The translations under genes were made by a program, and so were the position numbers. A DNA stretch of 64,000 bases from Daejeonella sp. (GTDB lineage Bacteria; Bacteroidota; Bacteroidia; Sphingobacteriales; Sphingobacteriaceae): positions 17,296 to 81,295 of the forward strand of contig NZ_JAUYSS010000048.1 of NCBI RefSeq assembly GCF_030695525.1, written 5' to 3'. This document shows positions 8,826 through 17,264 of this stretch, in pieces. A model generated the notes under the pieces. The model saw nothing but the letters and a program-made list of their open reading frames with translations. It did no database searches and had not been told where the DNA came from. Position 1 is the stretch's first letter. Each line of letters begins with the position of its first letter.

Positions 8826-9195
8826 TATTCTTTAGTAGTATTTCAGTTATTGACAATTTTAATTCAGTAGGGTTGAATGGCTTTTTAAAATAACAATCGG
8901 CCCTGAATGGCATTTGCTCAACTCTCTTTTCAAGATTATCTGCACCTGATAAAAGAATCACCGGAGTGTCTCGGTAATATCCACTGATTTTCAGGTTTCT
9001 AATAAATGATCCTCCATCTATATAAGGCATCTCCAAATCCGATATAATCAGTGCAGGATCATTGCCATCTTCAAGCCAGCTTATAGCATCAGCACCATTT
9101 TGTTTAATCACAAGGTCGTAGTCTTTTGACAGTATGAAATTGAGCAGCTTGAGGATACTCAACTCATCATCCACAACCAGAATTTGTTTCTTCAT
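8809..9195 (-). CDS. single-domain response regulator
   Basis: 128 residues with only a receiver domain. All key residues are visible: the DD pair near the start (ILVVDDE), the phospho-acceptor aspartate in LIISDLEMP (about residue 53), the hydroxyl residue in LLSGAD and the lysine in FKKPF. No output domain is present, so signalling must go through protein contact. It is the first gene of the exopolysaccharide operon and overlaps the receiver-like sugar transferase gene. A natural inference is that it controls initiation of polysaccharide synthesis by contact with that degenerate receiver, or serves as a phospho-relay. No histidine kinase lies next to it. Confidence 0.9.
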   Translation of the reverse strand: MKKQILVVDDELSILKLLNFILSKDYDLVIKQNGADAISWLEDGNDPALIISDLEMPYIDGGSFIRNLKISGYYRDTPVILLSGADNLEKRVEQMPFRADCYFKKPFNPTELKLSITEILLKNNVAIN

Positions 9196-9239
9196 AGTTC
9201 AAATTGCCTGATTCAACCTGAATAGGTAAACAATCAATA

Positions 9240-9260
9240 ATTACCTGTTTAACAGGTAAT
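9240..9260. promoter_or_regulatory. perfect 10+1+10 dyad upstream of the exopolysaccharide operon
   Basis: ATTACCTGTT and AACAGGTAAT flank a single T, 45 bases upstream of the response-regulator start. Extra half-sites (AGGTAA at about 9223 and CAGGTA at about 9276) lie on both sides. The arrangement suggests an operator for a dimeric regulator, or an RNA hairpin in the leader. It is not a terminator for the operon strand. Confidence 0.55.
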
Positions 9261-9320
9261 TCAAGTTTTTATCTCAGGTATTAAAAGTACTTATTTATTG
9301 AAAATATATTGCCATTTAAG

Positions 9321-9328
9321 CAAAATTA
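9321..9328 (-). promoter_or_regulatory. possible -7 element for the exopolysaccharide operon
   Basis: On the minus strand the bases read TAATTTTG, which matches the Bacteroidota -7 consensus TAnnTTTG. No good -33 TTTG lies at the normal spacing; a TTG occurs about 24 bases upstream. If used, the dyad at 9240-9260 lies in the leader. A weak call. Confidence 0.3.
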
Positions 9329-9511
9329 ATAAATATCTAACCTCTAACTTTACAATGAAAGTGCCAATCGGGATAATCTGCTTATCAGTGGATAACAATG
9401 GTATTGGGGAAATTATTGCCAAAGTAGTGTAGAATAAATTCCACAATTATGGCAAAATTTTAACCGAAATTCCCATGAGGTGGCTTTGTGTAATCCTTTT
9501 AAGGATATTCG

Positions 9512-9546
9512 GGTAATTGGAATTGGAAGTTGAGAATTGGAAAATG
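9512..9546. repeat. degenerate 7-bp tandem array (GGAATTG type)
   Basis: Five units of seven bases ending mostly in TTG: GGTAATT, GGAATTG, GAAGTTG, AGAATTG, GAAAATG. It lies in the 442-base space between the response regulator and the rhodanese-like gene. The rest of that space is AT-rich without a gene. Confidence 0.5.
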
Positions 9547-9595
9547 ATTCATTAATAGTACATCAACTAAAAACAAAATTCCCCTTTTATCAGAA

Positions 9596-9632
9596 TCTGA
9601 AACAGGCAACCGATAACAGGCAACAGAATAAA
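9596..9632. repeat. degenerate 7-bp tandem array (CAGGCAA type)
   Basis: Units TCTGAAA, CAGGCAA, CCGATAA, CAGGCAA and CAGAATA in strict 7-base phase. It ends 5 bases from the stop codon of the rhodanese-like gene on the minus strand. It shares the TAACAG/CAACAG wording of the arrays at 31243 and 48927. Confidence 0.6.
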
Positions 9633-9637
9633 TAGAT

Positions 9638-10102
9638 TTATTTCGCTTCTAATGGATATCCCTTATCAATCCAGTTCTGCTTCAAATTAGTTGGCAGATT
9701 AAGCAGTTTGCCCTTAGTAAAGCCCATGGTTTTTAACATATTAACTGCAGGACGGATATTTGGGCATCTTTCAAATGGACAACATCCACAGTAAACGACC
9801 ACAAAGGTATTTTTAGGCAATTTTGATAAAGCACTCTTCAACTTCAGGAGATTCGCTTGTTCACTAACTCCACCAAGATTTATTGAACCTTTGATATTTT
9901 CAACTACTCCAATGTTAAATATTTTAGGTTGATTAGCTTTAGGATTGGCGATAATTGCTGCCAATTCGGAGGGGGCTATCAGGTCTTTTTGAGTCCAGTT
10001 ATCTTTTTTGTCTAATGCCTGATTGGCTTTGACTGTAGTTTGGGACAGACTAATGCTTGTACTTGATAGGGAAATAAGTATGATGTAAAGTAGGATTCTC
10101 AT
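9638..10102 (-). CDS. exported rhodanese-like protein
   Basis: 154 residues. A signal peptide covers residues 1-20 (MRILLYIILISLSSTSISLS). The mature part has the rhodanese fold pattern: IFNIG near the start, a GSINLGG segment, and a VVVYCGCCPFERCPNIRPA segment at the active-site loop, where rhodaneses carry one catalytic cysteine. Here there are three clustered cysteines plus a fourth in PNIRPA context. A KTMGFTKGKLLNLP strand closes the domain. The cysteine-rich loop suggests redox or metal chemistry rather than simple thiosulfate transfer. The adjacent minus-strand gene is a TlpA-like thioredoxin, so a shared periplasmic thiol role is reasonable. Confidence 0.75.
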   Translation of the reverse strand: MRILLYIILISLSSTSISLSQTTVKANQALDKKDNWTQKDLIAPSELAAIIANPKANQPKIFNIGVVENIKGSINLGGVSEQANLLKLKSALSKLPKNTFVVVYCGCCPFERCPNIRPAVNMLKTMGFTKGKLLNLPTNLKQNWIDKGYPLEAK

Positions 10103-10179
10103 GATTTTTCAGCTTATTATAATTGTAAAAATAGGTAATTCTTTACACCGGAGTTCTAAAAACTTAATTTAATGGTGTT

Positions 10180-10761
10180 TTATCGGCTAAGTTCATTTAA
10201 AAAGTTAAGCATTTCAGCATTATCATAATCTGCCATTCCGCTATGCTGAAAAACAATATTACCCTTTGGCCCTATGATCACTGTTGTGGGGAGGGTTCCG
10301 TTAAAAATATTTTCAGGAATGGCCGACTCACTCGAATAGACTTTTAGCTGGTAAGCGTGTTTTTTCATGTATTTGACAGAAGATGCAATTTTATTGTCAA
10401 CATCTACCATAATAAAATTGACTTTATCCTTATTCTTAATTTTTGAATATAATGAATTTATTGAAGGCATTTCAGCACGACAAGGTGGGCACCAGGTTGC
10501 CCAAAAATTTATAAAGTAAACTTCGCCTTTATTATCTGACAGTGTAAGCAGTTCTCCATCCTCTGATCTGAAAGTCAAATCAGCTGGAATTGTTTTACTG
10601 ATTTCAAGGCCTGAACTTGGAGCATCGGCATTATAAAGCCCGGTCTTCATAAGCCCCTGAATCAATAGTGTTCTCGCATCTGCACTAAAGAACATAATAC
10701 CCGCTAAAAGCACAAATAGAATATTGCTGATATTTGATTTGACAGATTTTAACAATTCCAT
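10180..10761 (-). CDS. TlpA/ResA-like thioredoxin-fold protein, membrane-anchored
   Basis: 193 residues when started at the ATG at 10759-10761. A longer frame begins 11 codons earlier, but a purine-rich AAAAGAGAAAC stretch before the inner ATG favours it. A hydrophobic anchor (about residues 8-28) is followed by a thioredoxin domain with FINFWATWCPPCRAEMP: the CPPC motif is the redox centre. The LPTTVIIGPKGNIVF segment supplies the cis-proline. Proteins of this family reduce disulfides in exported proteins or cytochrome c apoproteins. It is likely regulated by the region upstream, where a Crp-like site is visible. Confidence 0.9.
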   Translation of the reverse strand: MELLKSVKSNISNILFVLLAGIMFFSADARTLLIQGLMKTGLYNADAPSSGLEISKTIPADLTFRSEDGELLTLSDNKGEVYFINFWATWCPPCRAEMPSINSLYSKIKNKDKVNFIMVDVDNKIASSVKYMKKHAYQLKVYSSESAIPENIFNGTLPTTVIIGPKGNIVFQHSGMADYDNAEMLNFLNELSR

Positions 10762-10794
10762 TGTTTCTCTTTTATGATTTCTGCAAGTTAGCAT

Positions 10795-11100
10795 GCCTAG
10801 CGATGGGTATTTGTAACATTAGTCACAAACCTTTTAGGGAAATAGTTTGCTTTAATGAATATTGTGCAAAATAGTACACTTGTATGTCCTTTATTTTCTA
10901 CATTCTTTCTAAGGAAATTCATGCTAAGATCTTATGGTTTAAGTTATTAGCTTGAAATAAACTGAGATTATGCTCCTGCCTAATGCTTTTTAGAGCCATT
11001 TTAATAAGCAAAGCTCCCTATGTTATTAAGCTCAATTTGATTAAGAACATTTGGTCTGATTTTCGAGTATAAGTAATGAATCTGTTTTAATTATAGCAAA
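10795..11100. other. divergent intergenic space without a gene
   Basis: 306 AT-rich bases between the minus-strand thioredoxin gene and the plus-strand 97-residue gene. Apart from the Crp-like dyad I see no convincing gene, RNA or repeat. Confidence 0.5.
10812..10827. promoter_or_regulatory. Crp-like dyad TGTAA-N6-TCACA
   Basis: The spacing and arms match the Crp/Fnr-family palindrome TGTGA-N6-TCACA with one mismatch. It lies about 50 bases upstream of the TlpA-like gene start. The match is short, so it may be chance. Confidence 0.3.
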
Positions 11101-11394
11101 ATGGTAAAAAGTAAAATAGCCGCGATAAAGGACTGGATCAAAACCATGGGATTTGAATTAGTAAAATCACATAATTTGAGTGGCGAAGAAGTTAAGATTA
11201 ACTACTACAGTTTAGGTAATTTTGGTATTTATGAGGAAATATCAATTAAAAAATTGGCTGGAAGCACAAAGGAGCCTAAACTGCGATTTATTTCCTGGAA
11301 TCCCTGGGGAGTTGATTTTGAAGTAAGCTCCCTTAAAGATTTGATAGATGCTTATCAGGATTCTAAATCCTTCAGCCCCGAAATGCCGATTTAG
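11101..11394 (+). CDS. hypothetical protein, 97 residues
   Basis: A compact, soluble-looking protein with alternating short helices and strands, for example IAAIKDWIKTMGFELVK and a tryptophan-rich LRFISWNPWGVDFEV centre. There is no signal peptide, membrane helix or metal motif. It is convergent with the kinase gene that follows on the other strand, leaving a 30-base gap, and no partner gene is next to it. I do not recognise the family. A real protein is supported by even composition and a proper start and stop. Confidence 0.6.
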   Translation: MVKSKIAAIKDWIKTMGFELVKSHNLSGEEVKINYYSLGNFGIYEEISIKKLAGSTKEPKLRFISWNPWGVDFEVSSLKDLIDAYQDSKSFSPEMPI

Positions 11395-11424
11395 GTATTG
11401 AACTATCCGGTCATTGTACAAATT

Positions 11425-12273
11425 TTAAATGCCGTTCTTTAAGATAAATCTGGATAGTTCTTCGATGGGATGTTTCAGAATTTTACCTATTCTAATACCA
11501 TTTACAATACATAGTTCCTTCAGTATGTCAGAGAAGTGATATGCAATTGAGCCAACAAAATGACAGGTTTGCTCCCTGAAATCAGGGTACGATTTGATAT
11601 TTGTCTCTATAAATTCACTGAAGCTTTTTTTTATGATTTCAATGATAAACGGATGACTGATATGTTCGCTTAGAAAAGGAGCGAATGAGGCCAGATAGAA
11701 ATTCGGCGAAGGTTCCTGATAGACATGTTTTATAACCGACTCTTTATCGATTTTGTACTTTGCATAAAATCTTTCTGAAAGGTCCGGGGGCATGGTCCCA
11801 TATAAAAAACTGGTTATTAATTGTTTACCAAGCCATGACCCCGAGCCTTCGTCTCCGAGAATATAGCCCAGACCATGTTTACTTTGATGAATTTTTGTTC
11901 CGTCAAAATAAGTGATGTTAGAACCTGTACCTATAATACAACAGATTCCCTTAGAATTGCCTGAAGTGGCATAAATGGATGCAATGATATCTATATCAAC
12001 ACTGACAAATGCATTTTTAAATATTTTAGATAATGCATTGGATATGTGCTCACGTCGATCGGGACTTGAACAGCCTGCTCCGAAAAAGTATATCTCCGTT
12101 ACCAGATCTTTGTAGGGCTGTATTTCCGGGGTATTCTGGAATATTTTGACAATATCTTTTTCGGATAGGAAAAATGGGTTGATACCACTGGTTCTGAATG
12201 ATATATTTTCAGTATCTGAGAGTGTTAATATCCAGTCGGCTTTGCTTGAGCCGCTGTCTGCTACTAATAACAT
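11425..12273 (-). CDS. BadF/BadG-type ATPase, N-acetylglucosamine-kinase-like
   Basis: 282 residues of the actin-like ATPase fold. The phosphate-1 loop reads LLVADSGSSKADWIL, the CCIIGTGSNITYFDG segment is phosphate-2, and GLGYILGDEGSGSWLGKQ is the adenosine/hinge region seen in N-acetylglucosamine kinases of this family. It would phosphorylate an amino sugar in the cytoplasm, for example during recycling of cell-wall sugars. The C-terminal helices complete the fold at normal length. It follows the response-regulator gene with a gap of only two bases on the same strand, so they are probably co-transcribed. Confidence 0.82.
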   Translation of the reverse strand: MLLVADSGSSKADWILTLSDTENISFRTSGINPFFLSEKDIVKIFQNTPEIQPYKDLVTEIYFFGAGCSSPDRREHISNALSKIFKNAFVSVDIDIIASIYATSGNSKGICCIIGTGSNITYFDGTKIHQSKHGLGYILGDEGSGSWLGKQLITSFLYGTMPPDLSERFYAKYKIDKESVIKHVYQEPSPNFYLASFAPFLSEHISHPFIIEIIKKSFSEFIETNIKSYPDFREQTCHFVGSIAYHFSDILKELCIVNGIRIGKILKHPIEELSRFILKNGI

Positions 12274-12275
12274 AA

Positions 12276-12668
12276 TTAAAGTTCCTGAAGAATTTGACTT
12301 GTAAGTGGTTTACCAATAAACTTGGATACCAGGTGATTTTCTTTTACCCTTCTGATGTCCTTTGGATCCAAAGATGAGGTGAGGACATAAATTTTAACTT
12401 TATCGGGTCCCAGATCAGGCAGTTCCATTAATGCTTTAAGAAATTCAAATCCATTCATTATGGGCATTCTCAGATCCAAAAATATTACTTCGGGAAGTTC
12501 TTTTCCTTCAAGGTATAAATCCCTTATATAGTTAAATGCTTCTTTTGGAGATTCTATTACGGTAATAGACTCTGCGAAATCGCTATTATCTAATATCTTT
12601 CGATTGATCAGATTGTCTATGTAGCTATCATCTACCAGTAATACACTTTTGTATTTGAAGGAAATCAT
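12276..12668 (-). CDS. single-domain response regulator
   Basis: 130 residues, receiver domain only. Visible features are the acidic pair in LLVDDSYIDN, the phospho-acceptor aspartate in VIFLDLRMPIMNGFEFL, the threonine in VLTSSLD and the lysine in IGKPL. The TTG one codon upstream is an alternative start, but the ATG at 12666-12668 is preferred. This is the long form with an extended loop before strand 3 that is common among Bacteroidota receivers working with phytochrome-like or PAS histidine kinases. No kinase lies nearby. It is followed closely by the sugar-kinase-like gene. Confidence 0.88.
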   Translation of the reverse strand: MISFKYKSVLLVDDSYIDNLINRKILDNSDFAESITVIESPKEAFNYIRDLYLEGKELPEVIFLDLRMPIMNGFEFLKALMELPDLGPDKVKIYVLTSSLDPKDIRRVKENHLVSKFIGKPLTSQILQEL

Positions 12669-12725
12669 CAAATCAAAATTACTAATTCTTTACACTTAAG
12701 CAAGCGAATTAGAATTATAGGAATT

Positions 12726-14048
12726 TTATTGCAGATTAAGTCTGCCGGAAAGCTGCATTAATGCTACTTCTCCCAGTTTGGCTTCAAATTGTGCATTGGT
12801 ATAACGAGCATTTGCGTCAATATAGTTTCGCTGGGCTTCCCTGAACTCAAGTGGCGCAACACTTCCCAGCCTGAATTTTTCGAGTGTGATATTCATATTT
12901 TGCCTTGCTACTTCCAGGTTCTGACGTTCAAGCTTAACCAACTGCAGATTAGTCTGAAAGGTTTGGTACAAAGAGCTTAATTGTGAAGTGATTGACTGAT
13001 TCAGCCTTTCATATTGTAATTGATTGTTCTCTATTTGAAGACTTGCGTTCTTCTCTGCCCTTTTCTGCAAATGTCCATTAAAAATATTTACTGAGGCTGT
13101 TAGGCCATAATTGAGACCTCTGCCTACCGAGTTTCTGGCAAAACCAAGTTCAGATGTTGATTTATTGAAGTTGTAGCCAGTATTCAGGTTAATTCCGGGA
13201 TATCGGTTTGCCTTAACTTCCCTGAGATTGATTTCTGAAATTCGTTTATTGATCAGGGCCGTTTGTAGGGCTGGATTTAGTTGAGCGGCAGAGCTTAGCA
13301 ATTCGGGAAGCATCAGACTGTTGCCTATAATAATGGTATCCGAGACGGAGAAATCGGTATTAATATCTCTCGCCAGAATTTCATTTAGCTTAATTTTTGT
13401 GTTGCGATAAAGGTCAATTTGCCTCAAAAGATTGGTGGTATCCGTATTCAGGTCTACTGAAGCGGCAAGCACTTCAAGTTTCGCAGCTTTGCCAATGGTA
13501 TATCTGCTTTCAGAATTCCGTAGTCTGATTCTGGATATCTCCAGTGCACCACTAAGTGCTTCGATTTGTTGCTGTTGTTGCACCAGATCATAATAATTAT
13601 TAATGACATCAGCCAGGGTGGTCTGAATTGACAGTTTAAAGTTGGCTTCACCAAGGTTTTCGAGTTCCTTAAGTCTGTCATATCGGGCGAACATTTGAAA
13701 ACCGTCAAACACCTGCCAATTAAGTACCGGGCCATAAACAAGGTTGGTGTTTTTAGCTCCGTTTCGTTCCTGTGATACTCCGCTCGACAATGTTTGTTTC
13801 GTATTTGAAACTGTATTGTTCGTGCTCAAATTTCCCGTAATTATAGGAAGCATTCCCGCATTAGCCCTGTTTACATTGTTTTTTGCCTGTTCAACTTCGT
13901 TTTTATTCAACTTGATATCATAGTTGTTTTCCAATGCAGTCTGTACTGCCTGTTCTAGACTAAGTCGTTCCTGAGCTTGGATACTTGAGATATGCACCAG
14001 GCAGGCAAAAAAGAGAAGAATACTGAATTTAACTTTTTTTCTGTTCAT
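12726..14048 (-). CDS. TolC-family outer membrane channel of the efflux operon
   Basis: 440 residues: signal peptide (1-25, ending SIQAQ), then two repeats of the outer-membrane efflux protein domain (about 30-225 and 240-435), each with long amphipathic helices. Typical family wording includes LSLEQAVQTALENNYDIKL at the start and PLEFREAQRNYIDANARYT near the end. The length is normal for TolC. It is the last gene of the MarR-adaptor-pump-TolC operon, 57 bases after the pump gene. It forms the outer-membrane exit duct for the tripartite pump. Confidence 0.94.
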   Translation of the reverse strand: MNRKKVKFSILLFFACLVHISSIQAQERLSLEQAVQTALENNYDIKLNKNEVEQAKNNVNRANAGMLPIITGNLSTNNTVSNTKQTLSSGVSQERNGAKNTNLVYGPVLNWQVFDGFQMFARYDRLKELENLGEANFKLSIQTTLADVINNYYDLVQQQQQIEALSGALEISRIRLRNSESRYTIGKAAKLEVLAASVDLNTDTTNLLRQIDLYRNTKIKLNEILARDINTDFSVSDTIIIGNSLMLPELLSSAAQLNPALQTALINKRISEINLREVKANRYPGINLNTGYNFNKSTSELGFARNSVGRGLNYGLTASVNIFNGHLQKRAEKNASLQIENNQLQYERLNQSITSQLSSLYQTFQTNLQLVKLERQNLEVARQNMNITLEKFRLGSVAPLEFREAQRNYIDANARYTNAQFEAKLGEVALMQLSGRLNLQ

Positions 14049-14105
14049 ATATATTAATAACCTAATGATAGAGCCTCTTTATCCGGCCTGATCTTAGTGT
14101 ATTTA

Positions 14106-17100
14106 TTAGCCGTTAATCAATTCTGCTTCAAGAACCGGTTCTGCTTTTCCTGTTATCTCCGGAAGCGGCTTGTGTTTCTTCGACCACATGGAATAAACAG
14201 CAGGAATTACGTAAAGTGTAAGAATCAATGAGAAGAGTGTTCCTCCAATAATTACAATCCCCATGCTCATCCGGCTTTTTGCAGCCGCACCCAGTGCCAT
14301 AGCAATTGGTAATGCACCTAAAGCAATCGCCAGACTTGTCATCAGGATTGGTCTTAGTCGTGCTACCGATGCTTCGATTATTGCATCACCTAAGGGCATT
14401 CCCTGCTCTTTCAATTGGTTTGCGAATTCTACAATTAATATACCGTTCTTCGTGACTAGCCCAATGAGCATGATTGTTCCGATCTGGCTAAAGATATTCC
14501 ATGTTTGTCCGAAAAGCCAGAGTGAAAGGAAGGCACCTGCCACCGCCATTGGCACCGTTAGAATAATAATAAATGGATCGATGAAACTCTCGAACTGCGC
14601 TGCCAGGATTAGGTAGACCAGTAACAAAGCGAGAGCAAATGCAAAAAGTGTATTTGCAGAACTTTCCCGGTAATCACGTGATTCTCCTCCCAGATCAGTA
14701 GAAAATGTATCATCCAGAATTTTTGCCGCAGCCTGATCCATAACCTCGATTCCGTCACCAATACTTTTTCCGGGGGCTAAACCAGCAGATACAGTAGCTG
14801 ACATAAAACGATTATTATGGTACAACTGTGGAGGAGTACTTGTTTCCTGTACTGCAACCAGGTTGTCGAGCTGAATGAGCTCACCCTTGTTATTTCGTAC
14901 AAAAATTGAGGTTAAATCCAGCGGATCATTTCGATCGGGACGGTCATATTGACCAATGACCTGATATTGCCTGCCGTTCATCTGGAAGTACGCAAAGCGT
15001 TGTCCACTGAGTGCAAATTGTAAGGTTTGTGCGACATCCAATACCGAAACGCCCAGATTTCTGGATTTTTCCCTGTCAATAGTGACATTTATTTCAGGCT
15101 TATTGAATTTCAGGTTTGCATCGACAGCTGTAAAGGTTGGATCCTGACTGATTTCATCAATGAACAACGGAAGCTTTTCACGGAGTTTTTCAAAGTTAGG
15201 AGCCTGAATGATATAATTTACCGGTAAGCCTCCTCGTCTGGTAACTGAAATTGTAGGCTGTTGAATAACAAATACCCTGCCTTCTGTATAAGGTTTGGTA
15301 ATTCTTGTTAACTTCTCAGCAACCTGTGCCTGTGAAGTCTCCCTTTTCGATGGGTCACTTAAACGTAATCTTAAAAAGCCGGTATTTGCCGCTCCTGAAC
15401 CACTAAAGCCCGGAGAAGTAACTGTCAGGAGAAATTCTTTTTCAGGAATAGAATCCTCTACCAGTTTGGTAAGTTCAAGTATGAAGTTATCTGTATAATC
15501 GAATGAGGAGCCCTCAGGAGCTGTGACTTGCATGTTTACTGCAGCACGGTCATCATATGGAGCAGTTTCTTTTTGAAGAATAGCCCAGAATAGCGCGATA
15601 AGGCCGATACAGATAAAGATGATCGGAAAAGCGATCCAGCGTTTTTTCATAAAACTGGTCAGGGATTCTGAATAACCGGAAGTCATTTTCTCAAAATAAG
15701 GTTCAGACCAATTATAGAATCGGGTTTTCTTTTTATTTGCCTTCATCATGTAGGCATTCAGCATCGGTGTTAATGAAAGAGAGACAAATGCTGAGATTAA
15801 AACAGCCGCACCAATAACTACCCCGAATTCCCTGAATAGCCGGCCAACAAATCCCTCCAGAAAGATCACAGGAAGGAATACTGCAGCAAGGGTTACTGAT
15901 ATTGAAATTACAGCAAAAAATATTTCATTCGACCCTTTTATGGCGGCCTCAATCGGACTGTAACCCTCTTCGAGCTTCTTGAAAATATTTTCCGTTACAA
16001 CAATCCCGTCATCCACAACCAAACCGGTAGCCAGTACAATTGCGAGAAGGGTAAGTACATTAATAGAAAATCCAAAAAGGTACATAATGAAAAATGTGGA
16101 TATCAGTGATACCGGTATATCGATTAATGGTCTGAATGCAATACTCCAGTCGCGGAAGAAAAGAAATATGATCAGAATTACCAGAATTAGAGCGATTAAA
16201 ATCGTTTCAGCAACCTCTGTTACTGATCTTTGGATGAATACTGTAGTGTCGAGCGCAATATCAAGCTTTAAGTCCTCCGGAAGCTCTTTCTTTAATTGTT
16301 CATAGCGTTTGTAGAACTCATTGGATATTTCCAGGTAATTGGCCCCCGGTTGTGGGATTAAGCCCATTCCTATCATAGGTTTTCCTGATGAACGAAGCAT
16401 AGTTTCTTCATTTTCAGGCCCAAGCATCGCAGTACCAATATCCCTCAGCCGAACAATATTGTCTCCTGAACTTTGAATAATCAGATTGTTAAATTGTTCT
16501 TCATTGGTAAGATTACCAAGAGTTTTCACCGACAATTCGGTTGAATTTCCGGTAATCTTTCCCGAAGGAAGTTCCACATTTTCCCTGTCGAGGGCATTCT
16601 TTACATCCAGTGCAGTAAGCTTGTATGCGGCCAACTTAGCCGGGTCAATCCAGATACGCATGGCATAGCGTTTTTGTCCCCAGATCTGTATACCGCTTAC
16701 TCCGGGAATGGTCTGAAGGCGCTGTGAAATTACGTTTTCTGCATAATCACTAAGTTCAAGCTGGTTTCTGCTTTCACTCTGTATAGTCATTGATAAAATT
16801 GCTTCCGAATTTGCATCTGCTTTTGATACTACCGGCAGGCCATCAATATCTTTTGGCAATGATCTTACTGCCTGAGAAACCTTGTCTCTGACATCATTGG
16901 CAGCTTCTTCAAGCTCTTTGTCAAGGTTGAATTCAATATTTATATTACTCGTGCCCTGATTACTCGAAGAAGACATGTTTTTAATCCCCTCTATACTATT
17001 TATTGCCTTCTCAAGAGGTTCAGTTATCTGAGACTCAATGATGTCTGAGTTTGCACCAGGATAACTTGTTCGTACCGAAACTATCGGTGGGTCAATAGAG

Positions 17101-17213
17101 GGGAATTCCCTAACCCCTAAAAAACTAAAGCCAATGACACCGAAAAGAACCAAAAGCAGATTCATTACGATTGCAAGTACTGGCCTTTTTATGCTGGTGG
17201 TTGATAAACTCAT
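14106..17213 (-). CDS. RND-family inner membrane efflux pump (HAE1-like)
   Basis: 1035 residues, the normal size of an AcrB/MexB-type pump. Hydrophobic helices cluster at the N-terminus (about 12-30), at about 330-480 and at 860-1010. The proton-relay helix reads TGLVVDDGIVVTENIF with the conserved paired aspartates, and the FREFGVVIGAAVLISAFVSLSLTPML segment is the matching second hallmark. Substrates are not predictable, although a MarR-controlled pump of this type often exports hydrophobic compounds. It sits between the adaptor and TolC genes with 51- and 57-base gaps, forming one operon. Confidence 0.96.
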   Translation of the reverse strand: MSLSTTSIKRPVLAIVMNLLLVLFGVIGFSFLGVREFPSIDPPIVSVRTSYPGANSDIIESQITEPLEKAINSIEGIKNMSSSSNQGTSNINIEFNLDKELEEAANDVRDKVSQAVRSLPKDIDGLPVVSKADANSEAILSMTIQSESRNQLELSDYAENVISQRLQTIPGVSGIQIWGQKRYAMRIWIDPAKLAAYKLTALDVKNALDRENVELPSGKITGNSTELSVKTLGNLTNEEQFNNLIIQSSGDNIVRLRDIGTAMLGPENEETMLRSSGKPMIGMGLIPQPGANYLEISNEFYKRYEQLKKELPEDLKLDIALDTTVFIQRSVTEVAETILIALILVILIIFLFFRDWSIAFRPLIDIPVSLISTFFIMYLFGFSINVLTLLAIVLATGLVVDDGIVVTENIFKKLEEGYSPIEAAIKGSNEIFFAVISISVTLAAVFLPVIFLEGFVGRLFREFGVVIGAAVLISAFVSLSLTPMLNAYMMKANKKKTRFYNWSEPYFEKMTSGYSESLTSFMKKRWIAFPIIFICIGLIALFWAILQKETAPYDDRAAVNMQVTAPEGSSFDYTDNFILELTKLVEDSIPEKEFLLTVTSPGFSGSGAANTGFLRLRLSDPSKRETSQAQVAEKLTRITKPYTEGRVFVIQQPTISVTRRGGLPVNYIIQAPNFEKLREKLPLFIDEISQDPTFTAVDANLKFNKPEINVTIDREKSRNLGVSVLDVAQTLQFALSGQRFAYFQMNGRQYQVIGQYDRPDRNDPLDLTSIFVRNNKGELIQLDNLVAVQETSTPPQLYHNNRFMSATVSAGLAPGKSIGDGIEVMDQAAAKILDDTFSTDLGGESRDYRESSANTLFAFALALLLVYLILAAQFESFIDPFIIILTVPMAVAGAFLSLWLFGQTWNIFSQIGTIMLIGLVTKNGILIVEFANQLKEQGMPLGDAIIEASVARLRPILMTSLAIALGALPIAMALGAAAKSRMSMGIVIIGGTLFSLILTLYVIPAVYSMWSKKHKPLPEITGKAEPVLEAELING

Positions 17214-17264
17214 AGGACAATTTTTTGATTATTTAATCGGGTAAATTATTCGAATAATCTTGAA

